Under the pieces are notes generated by a model, which was not told the DNA's origin, made no database searches, and was given only the letters and a program-made list of their open reading frames with translations. Below, in pieces: positions 21,985 through 33,275 of a DNA stretch of 64,000 nt. This DNA is from Paragorgia papillata (lineage: Eukaryota > Cnidaria > Anthozoa > Scleralcyonacea > Coralliidae), in contig JAWNZC010000337.1 in NCBI GenBank assembly GCA_035771165.1, positions 5,013,501 through 5,077,500 on the forward strand. The letters run 5' to 3'. Made by a program: the position numbers and the translations under genes. Every line of letters begins with the position of its first letter. Positions within the stretch are counted from its first letter, which is position 1.

Positions 21985-23210
21985 TCATGAATTATTAATG
22001 AGTTTAGAAATAATTATATTTATTATATAGCATGCTATCGGATATGAGCTTTTGCGTAATCTGATTGGTTCCCTACTACTAGGCTATCGGCTCATATCCT
22101 GCTAGTAGAGGAAAAACAAGATGGCGGCATGTTTTTTTAAACTGCCGAAAAGAGTTGAAATTGACGGATTTTTATACAGAAAAACATCAACACCCTCAAA
22201 CCAATGTATAAAAAAACAACATTGTGTAAAAATATATTAACAAATACACAATTTAGCATGTCAAATGGTAAAATTCACCTAAAAATTACGTCTTTTTACT
22301 TCAGAAACACGACTAAATTAGCGGGTTGATATTAATTTGTTGCCAAACAAAGAAACTCGCGGTTAAAATCAAGCTTACAACACACATTTCGTAGGAGATC
22401 ACCAGTAAAGAGACTTTTTTTATTTAGATAAGCATTTGGAGTAGTAAAAAGCATGTTCTTTTTCAAAAACAACCAACCAAGTAATTTAGTTTCACTGCCG
22501 AAGGTGTTTCAGTTTCATTTTTGCATGAAATCAAAACCTTTTTCACGACAGCAACGCTAATATAAACAACTGACCCACCTTTTGACTTCATAAAGTTACC
22601 TTTTAATCTTTTTTGTTGATCTGCTTAACACATTTTTTGCCTCTCGAGCAACATTTCACTGAAGCTGTTTGCCGAACAGCTCAGCGAGAAACTCTGTGTG
22701 AATGCATCATTACGCATGGCGGAAGTATTAGTTGCCTGTTGCCTATGCCGGAAGTTTGTCGTTTCAAACATTTCGCTGTAATTTTGTCTCTTGTACAGTG
22801 CTTGGCTATATAATAAAACAGTTATACCATTCGCTCTCGTCGTATACGAACTAATAGCGAACTCGGCGAAGCGCCTCGTTGGCTATGAGCTCATATACGA
22901 CTCGAGCTCATGGTATAACTGTTAATTATATATATATATTTATATATATAGTTCAATCTACATGTAGCTTGGAACAATCTGAATGGATTTCATCAATTAC
23001 TTATACACATGCGATCGTCGGTGACAACCGCATGTGGGACAGCATCGGTGAAGTACCTTCAGATACCGTGAAGTGCGCATGGGCCCAGAGTGCTCAAACT
23101 TCCACAAGGGTAGTGAGCGTTGCATTATCGCTAATAGGTACCCACGGCAACTTCACAGAGTGCTCAACAACACCGAAGTGGAGGAGCATACATGGTTCAA
23201 TCTACATGGT
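21985..23210. other. segment present only in the left arm
   Basis: The right arm passes directly from the sequence matching 21960-21985 to that matching about 23205 (at 61770-61800). The 1.2-kb difference includes a block with CTATCGGCTCATATCCTGC (22030-22110), an inverted-repeat block (22800-22915, GTTATACCAT..ATGGTATAAC) and a possible open stretch 22920-23190. GTTCAATCTACATG occurs three times, at 22952, 23194 and 23208, close to the junctions. Either an insertion here or a deletion on the right. Confidence 0.6.
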
Positions 23211-23399
23211 TCAATCTACATATATATATATATATAAAGTTGTTGTTTTAAAACCACGTCTTTAAAACATTTTTCGCACAAACGTTTTCACTTTAATAAG
23301 CTCTTCAGGTGCATGCTAATACAATAATGATTAAAGAGTGGTATGTTATTTATATACTAGTAATATTATATTACAAAGTCCTACGTCAATGGATTCTAA

Positions 23400-23458
23400 T
23401 GCTAATTAGTGCTATGTATTTCTAAATATTACTATAGTATTGTTTACGCCCACTATTT

Positions 23459-23526
<68 letters not shown>

Positions 23527-24540
23527 GCGGTAAAAACATGTTAACTAGAGTTCAAGTCAGGCTTCAGTAGTTTTATTATTTCTGCTTCTTTCGATTCTCG
23601 TTGAAGTCGGTTTTGGGCATTACATTGGTAAATCGCCATTATTTTGAATTGTCCGTTGTCGCATGTCGCCAAGTGTTTGCTAACTCTTAAATTTCGGTAT
23701 TCATCGTGACGGATCTGTTCTTTGTGTAAGGTGACTCTCTTCCTTAGATTTTCAGTTTGGCCAATATAAAAGCGTTCACATTTAGTACATAAAATTAAAT
23801 ATATTATATTTCTTGCCTTGCAGTTCATATAGAGATCTTGATATCCCAAACTTTCCCGATTTTTAGTTTGATTGAATTTCCGGTGATTATCAGATTACAA
23901 GTGCCGCATCTAACTTCACCGCACTTGCTTATGGTTGGGATAGGTGCTTCTGATTTGAATTCCGCTCGCGTTAATTCCTGTTTTAGGTTTTTTGGCTGCG
24001 ACGGCTTACTATTAAGTTTGTTTTGTCCATTATACCTTTCATTGGGGCTGAGTTATTTAAGAATTTTACGTCTTGTTTAATCCTTCCGATAATTTGTGGG
24101 TTGTTCGGGTTGTGAGTTACAACGAGTGGAAGACTGAACTTTCGTGTCTCCCAATTTCTCTTTTGTTGATCTTAGATCTTTCAGCGGTATTGATGTTGGC
24201 TTTTTTCTTCCTTCTGATATAATAGTTTGAGGGTAATTTTGTTTTTGTAGAAATTGTTCCAATTCATACAGTCGTTTTTCACGCGTTTCTGGTTTTGAAA
24301 CAATGCTACAAATTCTTCGCGGAAGTGAATACCGGATATTTTGTTTTATATGTTTTGGATGACATGATTTGAAATGCAAGTATTGGTGCGCGTCGGTTTC
24401 CTTATAAAATATGTCGGTTTGTAGGTCTTTTCCTTCCTTGTATAAAAAGACGTCCAAAATGGTAGCTTTTCAATTCTTTGCTTTTTTCCATCGTGAATTT
24501 TATTTTCTCGTGAAGACTATTTAATAAATAATATAACATT
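23400..24540 (-). pseudogene. Penelope-like element, 5'-truncated (left arm, minus copy)
   Basis: Minus strand carries, in order, the end of the reverse-transcriptase thumb (SLHEKIKFTMEKSKE, TDIFYKETDAHQY, KRLYELEQFLQKQ), a cysteine-rich linker, and the GIY-YIG endonuclease (ARNIIYLILCTKCERFYIGQ, TENLRKRVTLHKEQ). Penelope elements copy themselves by target-primed reverse transcription with this endonuclease. The RT palm is missing, and there are frame breaks near 24450 and 23940. It is joined head to head at about 24540 with the plus copy, so both 3' ends face outwards. Confidence 0.85.
23461..23524. repeat. (TA)n microsatellite
   Basis: About 30 TA units between the Penelope GIY-YIG frame and its 3' tail. 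The equivalent places in the other three Penelope copies have shorter TA runs or none, so the run is variable and probably slipped during replication. Confidence 0.95.
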
Positions 24541-25930
24541 CCACATGATCTAGGATTAACAGCAATAGAGTACTGGCTAGACAATTACAAAACCTTCCTG
24601 GTACGACCATTCTCAAATGAGTTTATTCTCGAGGCTATCGCTCTAGTATTAAAGGAAAATACTTTCCACTTCGATGGGAAGTTCTACAAACAAATTAAGG
24701 GGACAGCCATGCATGGGCTAAGATGGCACCAACATATGCGATGTTAGTTATTGGTTACTTGGAGAAATTGTTATATACAAAATAAGAAGAAATTCATGGC
24801 AGCGAAAACAAGTAATATCTCATAGAACATTTTAAAAGGCTTTTGGACGACTGTTTCATTCTCTGGAACAAAACTGAAGAAGAGTTAGATCAATTCCACA
24901 GTTTATTAAATAGTCTTCACGAGAAAATAAAATTCACGATGGAAAAAAGCAAAGAAAAGCTACCATTTTTTTTATACAAGGATGGAAAAGACATACAAAC
25001 CGACATATTTTATAAGGAAACCGACGCGCACCAATACTACGCATTTCAAATCATGTCATCCAAAACATATAAAACAAAATATCCCGTATTCACTTGCGCG
25101 GAGAATTTATAGCATTGTTTCAAAACCAGAAACGGGCGAAAAACGACTGTATGAATTGGAACAATTTCTACAAAAACAAAATTACCCGCAAACTAATATA
25201 TCAGAAGGAATAAAAAAGGCAACATCAATACCGCTGAAAGATCTAAGATCAACAAAAGAGAAATTGGGAGACACGAAAGTTCACTCTTCCACTCGTTGTA
25301 ACTCACAACCCGAACAACCCACAAATTATCGGAAGGATAAAACAAGACATAAAATTCTTAAATAACTCAGCACCAATGAAAGGTATAATGGACAAAACAA
25401 ACTTAATAGTAAGCCGTCGCCAGCCAAAAAAAACTAAAATAGGAATTAATGCGAGCGGAATTCAAATCAGAAGCACCTATCCCAACCATAAGCAAGTGCG
25501 GTGAAGCTATAGATGCGGCACTTGTAATCTGATGATCACCGGAAATTCAATCAAACTAAAAAACGGGAAAGTTTGGGATATCAAGATCTCTATGAACTGC
25601 AAGGCAAGAAATATAATATATTTAATTTTATGTACTAAATGTGAACGCTTTTATATTGGCCAAACTGAAAATCTAAGGAAGAGAGTCACCTTGCACAAAG
25701 AACAGATCCGTCACGATGAATACCGACATTTAACAGTTAGCAAACACTTGGCGACATGCGACAACGGACAATTCAAAATAATGGCGATTTACCAATGTAA
25801 AGCCCAAAACCGACTTCAACGAAAATCGAAAGAAGCAGAAATAATAAAACTACTATTTGTAAATAGTGGGCGTAAGCAATGCTATAGTAATAATTATTTA
25901 GAAATAGCACTAATTAGCATTAAAATGAAT
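24541..25930 (+). pseudogene. Penelope-like element, 5'-truncated (left arm, plus copy)
   Basis: Starts inside the RT (AIEYWLDNYKTFLVRPFSN, then KGTAM / KMAPTYA of the palm), followed by the catalytic LLDDCFILWN at 24838-24870, the thumb, and a GIY-YIG domain (25580-25850). The palm is split by a frameshift between GTAM and KMAPTYA that is also present in the right-arm copy, so it predates the arm duplication. Further shifts occur near 25090 and 25370. The last residues after IIKLL and the TA-rich tail are deleted relative to the right arm. Inactive. Confidence 0.85.
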
Positions 25931-25937
25931 GCATCCC

Positions 25938-26490
25938 TCAAATGGTTTTGGTCGAAAGGTGGCGGCGTGTGGGCGGTGGATTCCTCAAACTCCTTTCCTT
26001 GTTTTGATTGTTGTTTAGATTGTTGATATTAAATTTATTTTTATGCCTGTATGTCGAAATGATTTCTGATCTTTTATTGAGTAAAAAGTGTTTGTCTGCT
26101 TTCATGATACAAAGTTTCTCTTCCAAACATAAATTGCATCTGCCTGGTCATCCCGAGTAAGAAGCCGCGCGTTTTAAAATAGACCAGGTTATGTTGAAAT
26201 TTTGTTTCTTTTCTTTTAAATCCCAGATGTGTTTCGAAAGTTCGGTTTCGTTTGAATATTTTTTTTGTTTTGGAAAGATTTAGTGTGATTTCTGTATCGC
26301 TCTTTGAAATTGTTTGCTGTCATGCCAATGTAGTGTTTGGTGTTATTTATGTCGCTTGTGGAAACAGTTGCTTTGTAAACTATGCTATTTGTCAGGCACT
26401 GTCCATTAAGTGGGCACTTGCTTTTATCCCTGCAGTTGCAACTGGCTGGAATATATATATATAGGTCGTGGGTTCGAATCCCAGCCGGGC
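25938..26490 (-). pseudogene. second Penelope-like GIY-YIG fragment (left arm)
   Basis: Minus strand encodes PASCNCRDKSKCPLNGQCLT, then VYKATVST and KHYIGMTANNFKERYRNH, a GIY-YIG domain of a different Penelope subfamily, continuing past frame breaks to CNLCLEEKLCIM-like sequence (reading 26126-25938). A stop lies near 26140. Its outer end carries a tRNA-like T-arm sequence (26465-26490). Confidence 0.8.
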
Positions 26491-26492
26491 CA
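26465..26492 (+). other. tRNA 3'-half-like sequence
   Basis: GTGGGTTCGAATCCCAGCC followed by GGGCCA looks like a T-arm plus acceptor 3' strand. No matching D-arm, anticodon arm or 5' acceptor strand precedes it, so it is a tRNA-derived scrap attached to the Penelope fragment, not a gene. Mirrored at 58465-58497. Confidence 0.55.
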
Positions 26493-26689
26493 AGTAGAGT
26501 TTCCTCTACTTGTTCCGTATGTTTCGTCACTCGGAGTGACACCTAATATCATAATTCTCCACCCGAGTTCATTGTCCCGTAATAATTGTTCTATATATAT
26601 ATATATATATATATATATGGACAAATATATAAGTACGTTATTGTATAATTTAAATTAAATTGTAGTTCTTTCATAATTTTATAGACTTC

Positions 26690-26875
26690 TCAATAGCAAG
26701 TGTGTGGAATCTCTCCACGTTTACAAGAGCCGTCCATCCCTGGCAGACAACAAGAATGCCGACACAGATACAAATAAAGTTGGCCTGGCAATATATCGGT
26801 ATAATTCTTGCAATAACCGTAACTGTGGACCAAACTACTGCTGTTGCACGGGACCTTATTCTTAATGAATAACAC
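26690..26875 (-). CDS. cysteine-rich open frame (left arm)
   Basis: Minus-strand open frame with six cysteines in its second half and CC doublet (motifs LCRHSCCLPGMDGSCKRGE, IPHTCY then stop). The right-arm copy (58092-58277) keeps the frame and has C where this copy has R. There is no ATG at the start, so it would have to be an internal or last exon. The opposite strand is also open. Unknown family; coding is a hypothesis. Confidence 0.3.
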   Translation of the reverse strand: MLFIKNKVPCNSSSLVHSYGYCKNYTDILPGQLYLYLCRHSCCLPGMDGSCKRGEIPHTCY

Positions 26876-27075
26876 AGTTTCGGCACAAGTGTATTATTAG
26901 TATCATGAAGCATTTGAAGGACCCAACTCTATATTTAATTGCTAGTACAGTCCTACAGTAACGTTACCACAGTATTGCTTCTTCATAAGGCTTTGCCAAA
27001 TAGTTTATGTATACAAATAAAATTTTGTATTATCAGTTATTATTTGTGACCTGAAAAATCCATCAATATCAGAAT

Positions 27076-27331
27076 GAGTGTAAATGTCCTTCGAGCTATT
27101 TTACTCAGAAAAATTTTCTAAGTTCCCAAGCGGGACTCGAACACACAACCTTCTCGCCGGTGATACATACCATGTCATACATCGAACTCAACCTACGTTC
27201 AAATCATCAGTCCCATGCAGTAACTCAATGGTTAGAGCGTCTCACCAGCGATCAGAAGGTTGTGGGTTCGAGTCCCGCTTGGAAACTCCGAAAATTTTCT
27301 GAGTAAAATAACTCGAAGAATATTTACACTC
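27076..27331. mobile_element. foldback element with tRNA-like arms (left)
   Basis: Outer arms: GAGTGTAAATGTCCTTCGAG / CTCGAAGAATATTTACACTC. Just inside, both arms carry a T-arm-like GGTTGTG..GTTCGAGTCCCGCTTGG in opposite orientation; the right one is preceded by a D-arm-like CTCAATGGTTAGAGCG and a B-box GGTTCGAGTCC. The anticodon arm does not pair properly. Best read as a tRNA-derived SINE or MITE arranged as an inverted repeat. Copy at 57586-57845. Confidence 0.65.
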
Positions 27332-27339
27332 AATTATCA

Positions 27340-29287
27340 ATATTGCATGTTGTATTCTTTCCCACAAATATTATAGAAATTTTGGCGAGTTTCCCGACCA
27401 TACCCCGATTGACTATGATAGCATGATAGATATACAAATTGAATTTCATCAGGCAAAAAAGGGAAAAGTATAAAGCGACTTTATTTGTTGAGAGTAACAC
27501 AAACGTATTATTTTATATTATATTTATTAACGTATTATTTTCAATACTGACAACCCAATGGCCCTCGCCACTCTGCAATGCAGCTAGATTTTGTAGAAAT
27601 AACTGGAGAAACTATATGGTGTTCATTTTGCGGAGGGAAGAAAACCAGAGATCCCGATGAAAACCCCCTATGCAGCGAACTAACAACTCCACTTACATGA
27701 AGCTAAGTTAGTCACGCTGCCGCGTACGTATATTCCACACGTTTCGACGTAAAAAAGCGACGCTAATGGGTAGAAATACGGCACGCGTTCCGTGAAAATA
27801 CGAACTGACGTTTTCCGCGAAATCGTATGACCTCTCCAAATAAATACCATGCAGCCTTCTCCGTCGAAGCGCGCGTCTATACCGCAGAAAATTAACACAA
27901 TGAACCCTTCTATAGGAAAATAGTGAACTTCTTTATGGAAGCGCAACGTTTTTTAGTGCAAAGTTTCATAAAAATTCACACGATAGAGGTATACATGGTG
28001 TGAACTCTGGGGGGTGCTCGCTTCTGGTGCGCTTTTTAGTGCAAAGTTTCACAGAAACTAAAACCAATGAAAATGTGAAACACTAGTATCAGTCTTTCAT
28101 ATACGACAAATATTTATGTCGCTTAAAGCTCGTAAAGTCCTAAAGAGCGATAACAGACAGGTTTGTACCTTATCTTAAATCTATGGGTATTTCTTGAAAG
28201 ATGTGTAAAAATTCTGGTGCATTATTAATTTATCTTAATATACCGAGAATGAAACTAGTTTCCCCCCGGAATAGATTAGAATACCACTGCGCACGCGTGG
28301 TTTTGTTTGCGACTGGTCGGCGTTAGATCATATTGAATTAATGTACAGTGACGTCACAACTTGGAACTTTAAAAATGGATTGGCGTGCGTGTATTAAACG
28401 CGAAGGACAGTATAAGTTTCAAGATAAACGTCCGCGTGTCTTCTTTGACAACTTTCAGTGTTTGATGCAAAAACTAACAAAGAATTCGAATAATGACGAC
28501 AAGATAAAAGATTGAGTTCTCAGAACTCCTCACGAACGGCGCAGACGGACTCCAGATGAGAGAGAATCGGGATATTGATTATTGTTGTTTATATGAATCG
28601 TGACTTAATACAAGTGTTTTACCTGACATCCCTTTTTTATAAATAGCAGAAAATTAGATTGAAAGTTGTGCAAATTTCGCATTGACCGTCTCGCCGTCTC
28701 GCAACGAGTTTTGCGTGCTGACATTTCACTCATAAGGCATTTGCATCTTTATAATAAATACATACTCAATATGAATTATTTATTGCAATTTTCCCGCAAT
28801 AACATCACCACCCGGGTATCTCAAAACGTCCGGTATAGCAAAGTTGTGACGTCACTGTACGTTAACTCAATATGATCTAACGCCGACCTTTGCGACTGAC
28901 GAATACAATGGCGGAGAAACGGAAAGGAGCGATCAATTTTCTTCTCGAAACAACGACTTTCTAGGCTTAGCTGCATGGCTAATTAAATGTGGTCTGGAGG
29001 AAAGGATTTATTGTCTGCCTAGCGGAAGGTGCGAATAAATATTAAAAGCTTTATATTCAACTTTAATATGGTCTGGCATTTTGACGATGTTGTGAAGTCA
29101 GTTTGTGGAGTGTTGTTGGTTCGTGTCTGTTATATTTTACACGAGTGGCGCTCGAGCAGTTTTGCACGTCTGCTCAATAACAAATTCTCTATGCTGGAGA
29201 TTGTAGACTGTCTTCGCATTTTGATTTGGCGTTCAATAAACAACTATACGAAGAACCCTGGCCATATATTAAACATGAATGTTTAAG
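27340..29287. other. mostly non-coding arm sequence
   Basis: Contains the FCGGKKT exon-like block (27600-27720), repeated ACTTTGCACTAAAAA phrases (27955-28060), and a short open stretch 28912-29035 with LGLAAWLIKCGL and an AAG|GTGCGA donor. All of it is mirrored at 56165-57585. No complete gene could be assembled. Confidence 0.5.
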
Positions 29288-30181
29288 TTCTACACAGAGG
29301 AGATACGAAGCTCTTCCCACAATGCATTGCGCTTGAACCATATTATCAATTTCGCACCGGAAATGCTTCACTTATGAACATTATGAACTTTCGAGGAGTG
29401 AACGTGATTTGAAAAATAGTGTAAACGTTTGTGGTGCTTAGAACACTTTGGTTTGGGACTCGCATGAAGTTATTTATATTTATTTTGTAACCTAGCAGTA
29501 CTTCGACGTTTATTATTTCGCCTGATTTGCCGCTATTCACGAATTTACATCTGATTTTCTGATCAAGGTGACTGCTCGTCGCTCGAGGATCAGATATTAT
29601 CAACATTGCTGTCTCATCATGTCTCTGAATAGTAATGCGTTTCTAATTTGACACTTCAATACTTTTTTATTGCTTTGTTTATGCACTTGAGTAATAACCG
29701 TCTTGATCTTAGATTTTGACTTGATCTAAATCATAGGGTATATTTGATATTTTTGTTCAAACTTTTGTTCATTTTGAAATGAGTTCATTATGTTGTCATT
29801 GACGACTACTAGCTTTACCTCAAGTTAATAAGTCTATCTACTTAAGAACTGTTGGTATGTTCGTGCATACAGTTTCTTACCTTTAAAAACAAGTGGATCA
29901 GGAAAACATGTCTGATTGTTTATACAGAAAATCAAGATACTGTACATGTATGGATTTTATTAATTCTGTCCCAGGGAAGAAATGATAATATAATCCAGTG
30001 GACCAACACATTTTAATTTAATTCAGTTCAAGACCCACTTTCTTCCCACATAATTAACTTTACTTTCCTCCTAAAATTTAGTTCCCCAAAAGCCATGTTA
30101 TATTATTCAGTCTTTCACAAGCATATATCAGTCAGTGACACACTAGTAGTAGTCAGTACGTGTCACATACAGTAAGCATAA

Positions 30182-30330
30182 AACTAGAGGAAAGGGGGGT
30201 TAACCCTTTCTTTCCTAGAGGTGAAAGGAAAGGGGCTTAACCCTTTCTTTCCAACTTGATGAGTAAAATCATCTGGCATTAGAGTCAAATAATGAAGGGG
30301 GCATTTTGGGTGGCACAGGAGGGAAAGGAA
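30182..30330. repeat. MITE of the TCGTCTGGCGTTAG family (diverged)
   Basis: GGTTAACCCTTTCTTTCC twice, then TTGATGAGTAAAATCATCTGGCATTAG and, at the far end, GGAGGGAAAGG. Same core as 42818-42919 and 49228-49362. Confidence 0.6.
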
Positions 30331-31238
30331 TTGAATCATTTTCATCAAAAATCCCCTTCTGATAATTTCTTGCAAAAAGCTACCACGCCCAATAGTGATA
30401 CAATTCTCCTCTCAATAATTATATCACCAATACATTTTGTTATATAGACTTCTATAGCTTTAATATCTTTGTAATATTAATCAAAGAGTACTACACAGCT
30501 TTAAAATGTATTTTAAAGTAATGTAAAAGATCCCAAAAAAAATCAAGTGACCGAGGCAATTCTGTTGTGCAACTTTAGTATCCACTTTCCCCTGCTCTTT
30601 AATTTGTGAAACCTGCATGTGGTTGGGACCTGGTATGAAATGTTTTTCATGAAGAAGGTTTCCAGAAAACTTTCTGCAGGAACAAAAATTGAGCATGAAC
30701 CTGTAAACATGAAATATATCAGTACCATTACTCAGTAAATCTCTGTATTTCACAACAACAAATGGTATGTCATGGGGGTAATATGGAGTGAAAATTCATG
30801 CACAAACAAGACAACTTGCTGTCACAGGATGACCTTAAGAACAATTACAACTCCTACAGCGATCTATGGACAGCATGCACACATAAATTTGTTGAATGAA
30901 GAAATAGCTAGATAGCCCGAAGTACAAAAGTTGGCACCACATAATATTGAATTAAAACAACAGGTTTTTCTTATTTTTTATATATAAAATAAATACACAA
31001 TCAATACATGTAAAAGTCCTAGTTTAATACAATAGAGCTAAATTATGAAATAGGCTTTCAAATGAGCTACGGAATCAAAGAAAACAAAGCGCGAAATCAA
31101 AACAACGCTCATTTCGACAACTGGCGGAGTGAAACGATGTGAAACGGATTATCCCAGAGTCTCTCGTTTCCCGGGTGGGGAACGTGGGCTCTGGGAACGA
31201 GATTGGGAGCAACAAGGAAGGTTTTTATACCCACAGAC

Positions 31239-31320
31239 AACCTCGTACCCAGGGTCTTATCTCCGCTCCCCCGCCCCCGCCCACCGCTGCGAAAAGACCC
31301 TGGTCCAGGCTGGTCACGTG
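31239..31320. repeat. 82-bp palindromic MITE
   Basis: AACCTCGTACCCAGGGTCTT .. AAGACCCTGGTCCAGGCTGG..CACGTG with a GC-rich loop. The reverse-complement copy is at 32708-32789, and a related shorter form is at 37611-37686 / 41922-41997. All four end CACGTG and start AACCTCGT. Confidence 0.75.
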
Positions 31321-32707
31321 CTGCCCAAAATATGGGCAGTACAAAATAAATTTAGTGTGGGTAGGGTGGTTACAAAAAACGTTCTCGACTTACCGACCGG
31401 AGTAGTGTTTATACAAAACGCAAAACATCTGGCCAGATGAAATGTCACGACTCACGAAAGGTGCACAACGGCTTGGAGAAACAATCCGAAACGAGATATA
31501 ATTTAATAAGAATGCCAAACTCTCAAAGATCAATATTTTGCTGGCTTTGTAGCGCTGGCGACATGTGTTATTGATGGGAGAATATTCGTTTTAAGCATTC
31601 GAATCGCGAGGCTTTTACCTGGACCCGTGCCTGGACGTATTCACTTAAATATAACGGCAGCTTTCACGTGTGGTATTCAACAACGTACAGGTGAAACACA
31701 TACGTATTTTATTGTTTATATTGAGAGTTTGAAACAGTCTTCCATTTCATTATCCACTGTGAGGTTTACTGTGCTGCGTTGTTTTGACCAGTTCTCATGC
31801 GGACAAAATTATGGTCAGTCATCCACGAACATGACAAGTGATAAATATATTTGATATAAAATGCCAATTTTCAAGTTCATTTTAAAAAGGTTAGTCGATA
31901 TCCGTACCTATTATATTTTAAACAATTGGCGAGGGACTATAATTTAATACGACGTGTTATTATTAATAGTCCGAAAAGCGGGACAAGAACTTTGTGACAG
32001 CGAAGAAGCAGAAAAATCGATAAGACTCGCCCGCTTTCTTGAAGTCTACTGAAAGTACTATTTATTTAAGAAAACAACACTGCGCATTCAGAAATGCAGA
32101 CATATGACAACAAAGGTTCAACATTTCATCTTTGCCTTATTAAATGTGTCTAGTGTCTTGCTATAGCATAATAGAATGATCTTGGTTTCAAATATTTTAC
32201 TATTTTAGTACTGTTTATTTTTGTTTATTTGTCGTTGATTAATACTATTGTTCGATATTTTAATATACTTTGCCGAATGGAGGAGCGGCAACAGTTTTCG
32301 TGGTGGCGTATTCATATTTCATGATCAAGCGACGAAAGATAAAATTTGCGGAGGAACTGGAGTTTATATAAATAGAAAAATGATAATAAGATATCGATTA
32401 ATTGACTATATGTTGTATAATTTAAGCACCCATGCAGGTTGACGATTATTAAACGAATGGGAACATCAAAAACTTTCTTCATTGTAAACTTAAATAAACA
32501 CAGCGATTTATTATAAACTAAAAACAATAGCTTTCAAAACAACTTGTTTCAATTTTAAAATCGTATCACCAGTTTAACCATTCATTTCAAAATCTAATAC
32601 CAATAAACAAAACAAGATACGTATACATGCATTTATTCGACTATTCCAGCGAGGTGATGCATTGATACGCAGGGGACAGTCCCACAGTCGAAAATTTTGA
32701 TAGACGA

Positions 32708-32789
32708 CACGTGACCAGCCTGGACCAGGGTCTTCCGCAGCGGTGGGCGGGGGCGGGGGAGCGGAGATAAGACCCTGGGTACGAGGTTG
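32708..32789. repeat. 82-bp palindromic MITE, inverted copy
   Basis: Reverse complement of 31239-31320 with one or two differences in the loop. The pair encloses about 1.4 kb of unannotated sequence. Confidence 0.75.
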
Positions 32790-33275
32790 ACACACAGATA
32801 GATAATTTCCTGCTTGTTTATAATAAGCTAATCAGGGTTCTTGTTGCTTCTATATAACGTCAAATACGTACATATAATCACTCGCCACTTTTCGGCCAAG
32901 TTCAGTGACCCGTAAAAGCAATAAACATAACATTGGTTATTGAGCCGAAACCAGTACGCTATACGACAAAACAAACCAGAGAAACATATTTTAGAATACC
33001 TTATTAATATCATATAAAGATCTTACCTTTTGAAACGCAGTTTTTCAATCGAAACAGCGCCAACGAAAATGTCTATAATATGATCATCAACTGTCACGCT
33101 CCGAGCCAAGGGAAGAAAACTAAACGCAATGCATTGTGGGAAGAGCTTCGTACCTAATCTGAGTTCTACATGTATCAGTACCTGCGTGAACTTAGCGCGT
33201 GATTGTGCAGACGATTTAACGCAGGATTTAACGTGACGCTAGCAAGATAATCATCAGACGATCGTAATTTGTAAA

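Larger units (their letters stand above)
29288..33275. other. 4.0-kb segment present only in the left arm
   Basis: The right arm runs straight through this point (56160-56185: GGCAACAAAAACTCATG joined to CTTAAACATTCATG on the complementary strand). The left segment begins with TACGAAGCTCTTCCCACAAT and carries the reverse complement at 33127-33165, so most of it is bounded by about 40-bp inverted repeats, like a large non-autonomous DNA transposon. Inside are a second inverted pair (31239-31320 / 32708-32789), a CGTCTGG-family MITE near 30190-30330 and no recognisable transposase. Confidence 0.6.

Noticed and set aside
22952..23190. Exon of the secreted gene (frame with WISSITYTHAIVGDN, KCAWAQSAQTS)
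   Set aside because: Phase could fit using AG at 22966, but the stretch is absent from the intact right-arm copy and flanked by repeated GTTCAATCTACATG; kept only as part of the left-only segment.
26465..26492. tRNA gene end
   Set aside because: Only the T-arm and acceptor 3' strand are present; no 5' half.
27225..27292. tRNA gene
   Set aside because: D- and T-arm-like parts are present but the anticodon arm does not pair and there is no acceptor 5' strand; part of a foldback element.
27680..27946. 88-codon frame on the minus strand (also 56968-57150)
   Set aside because: The right-arm copy breaks after about 60 codons; both strands open, no start context or splice sites.
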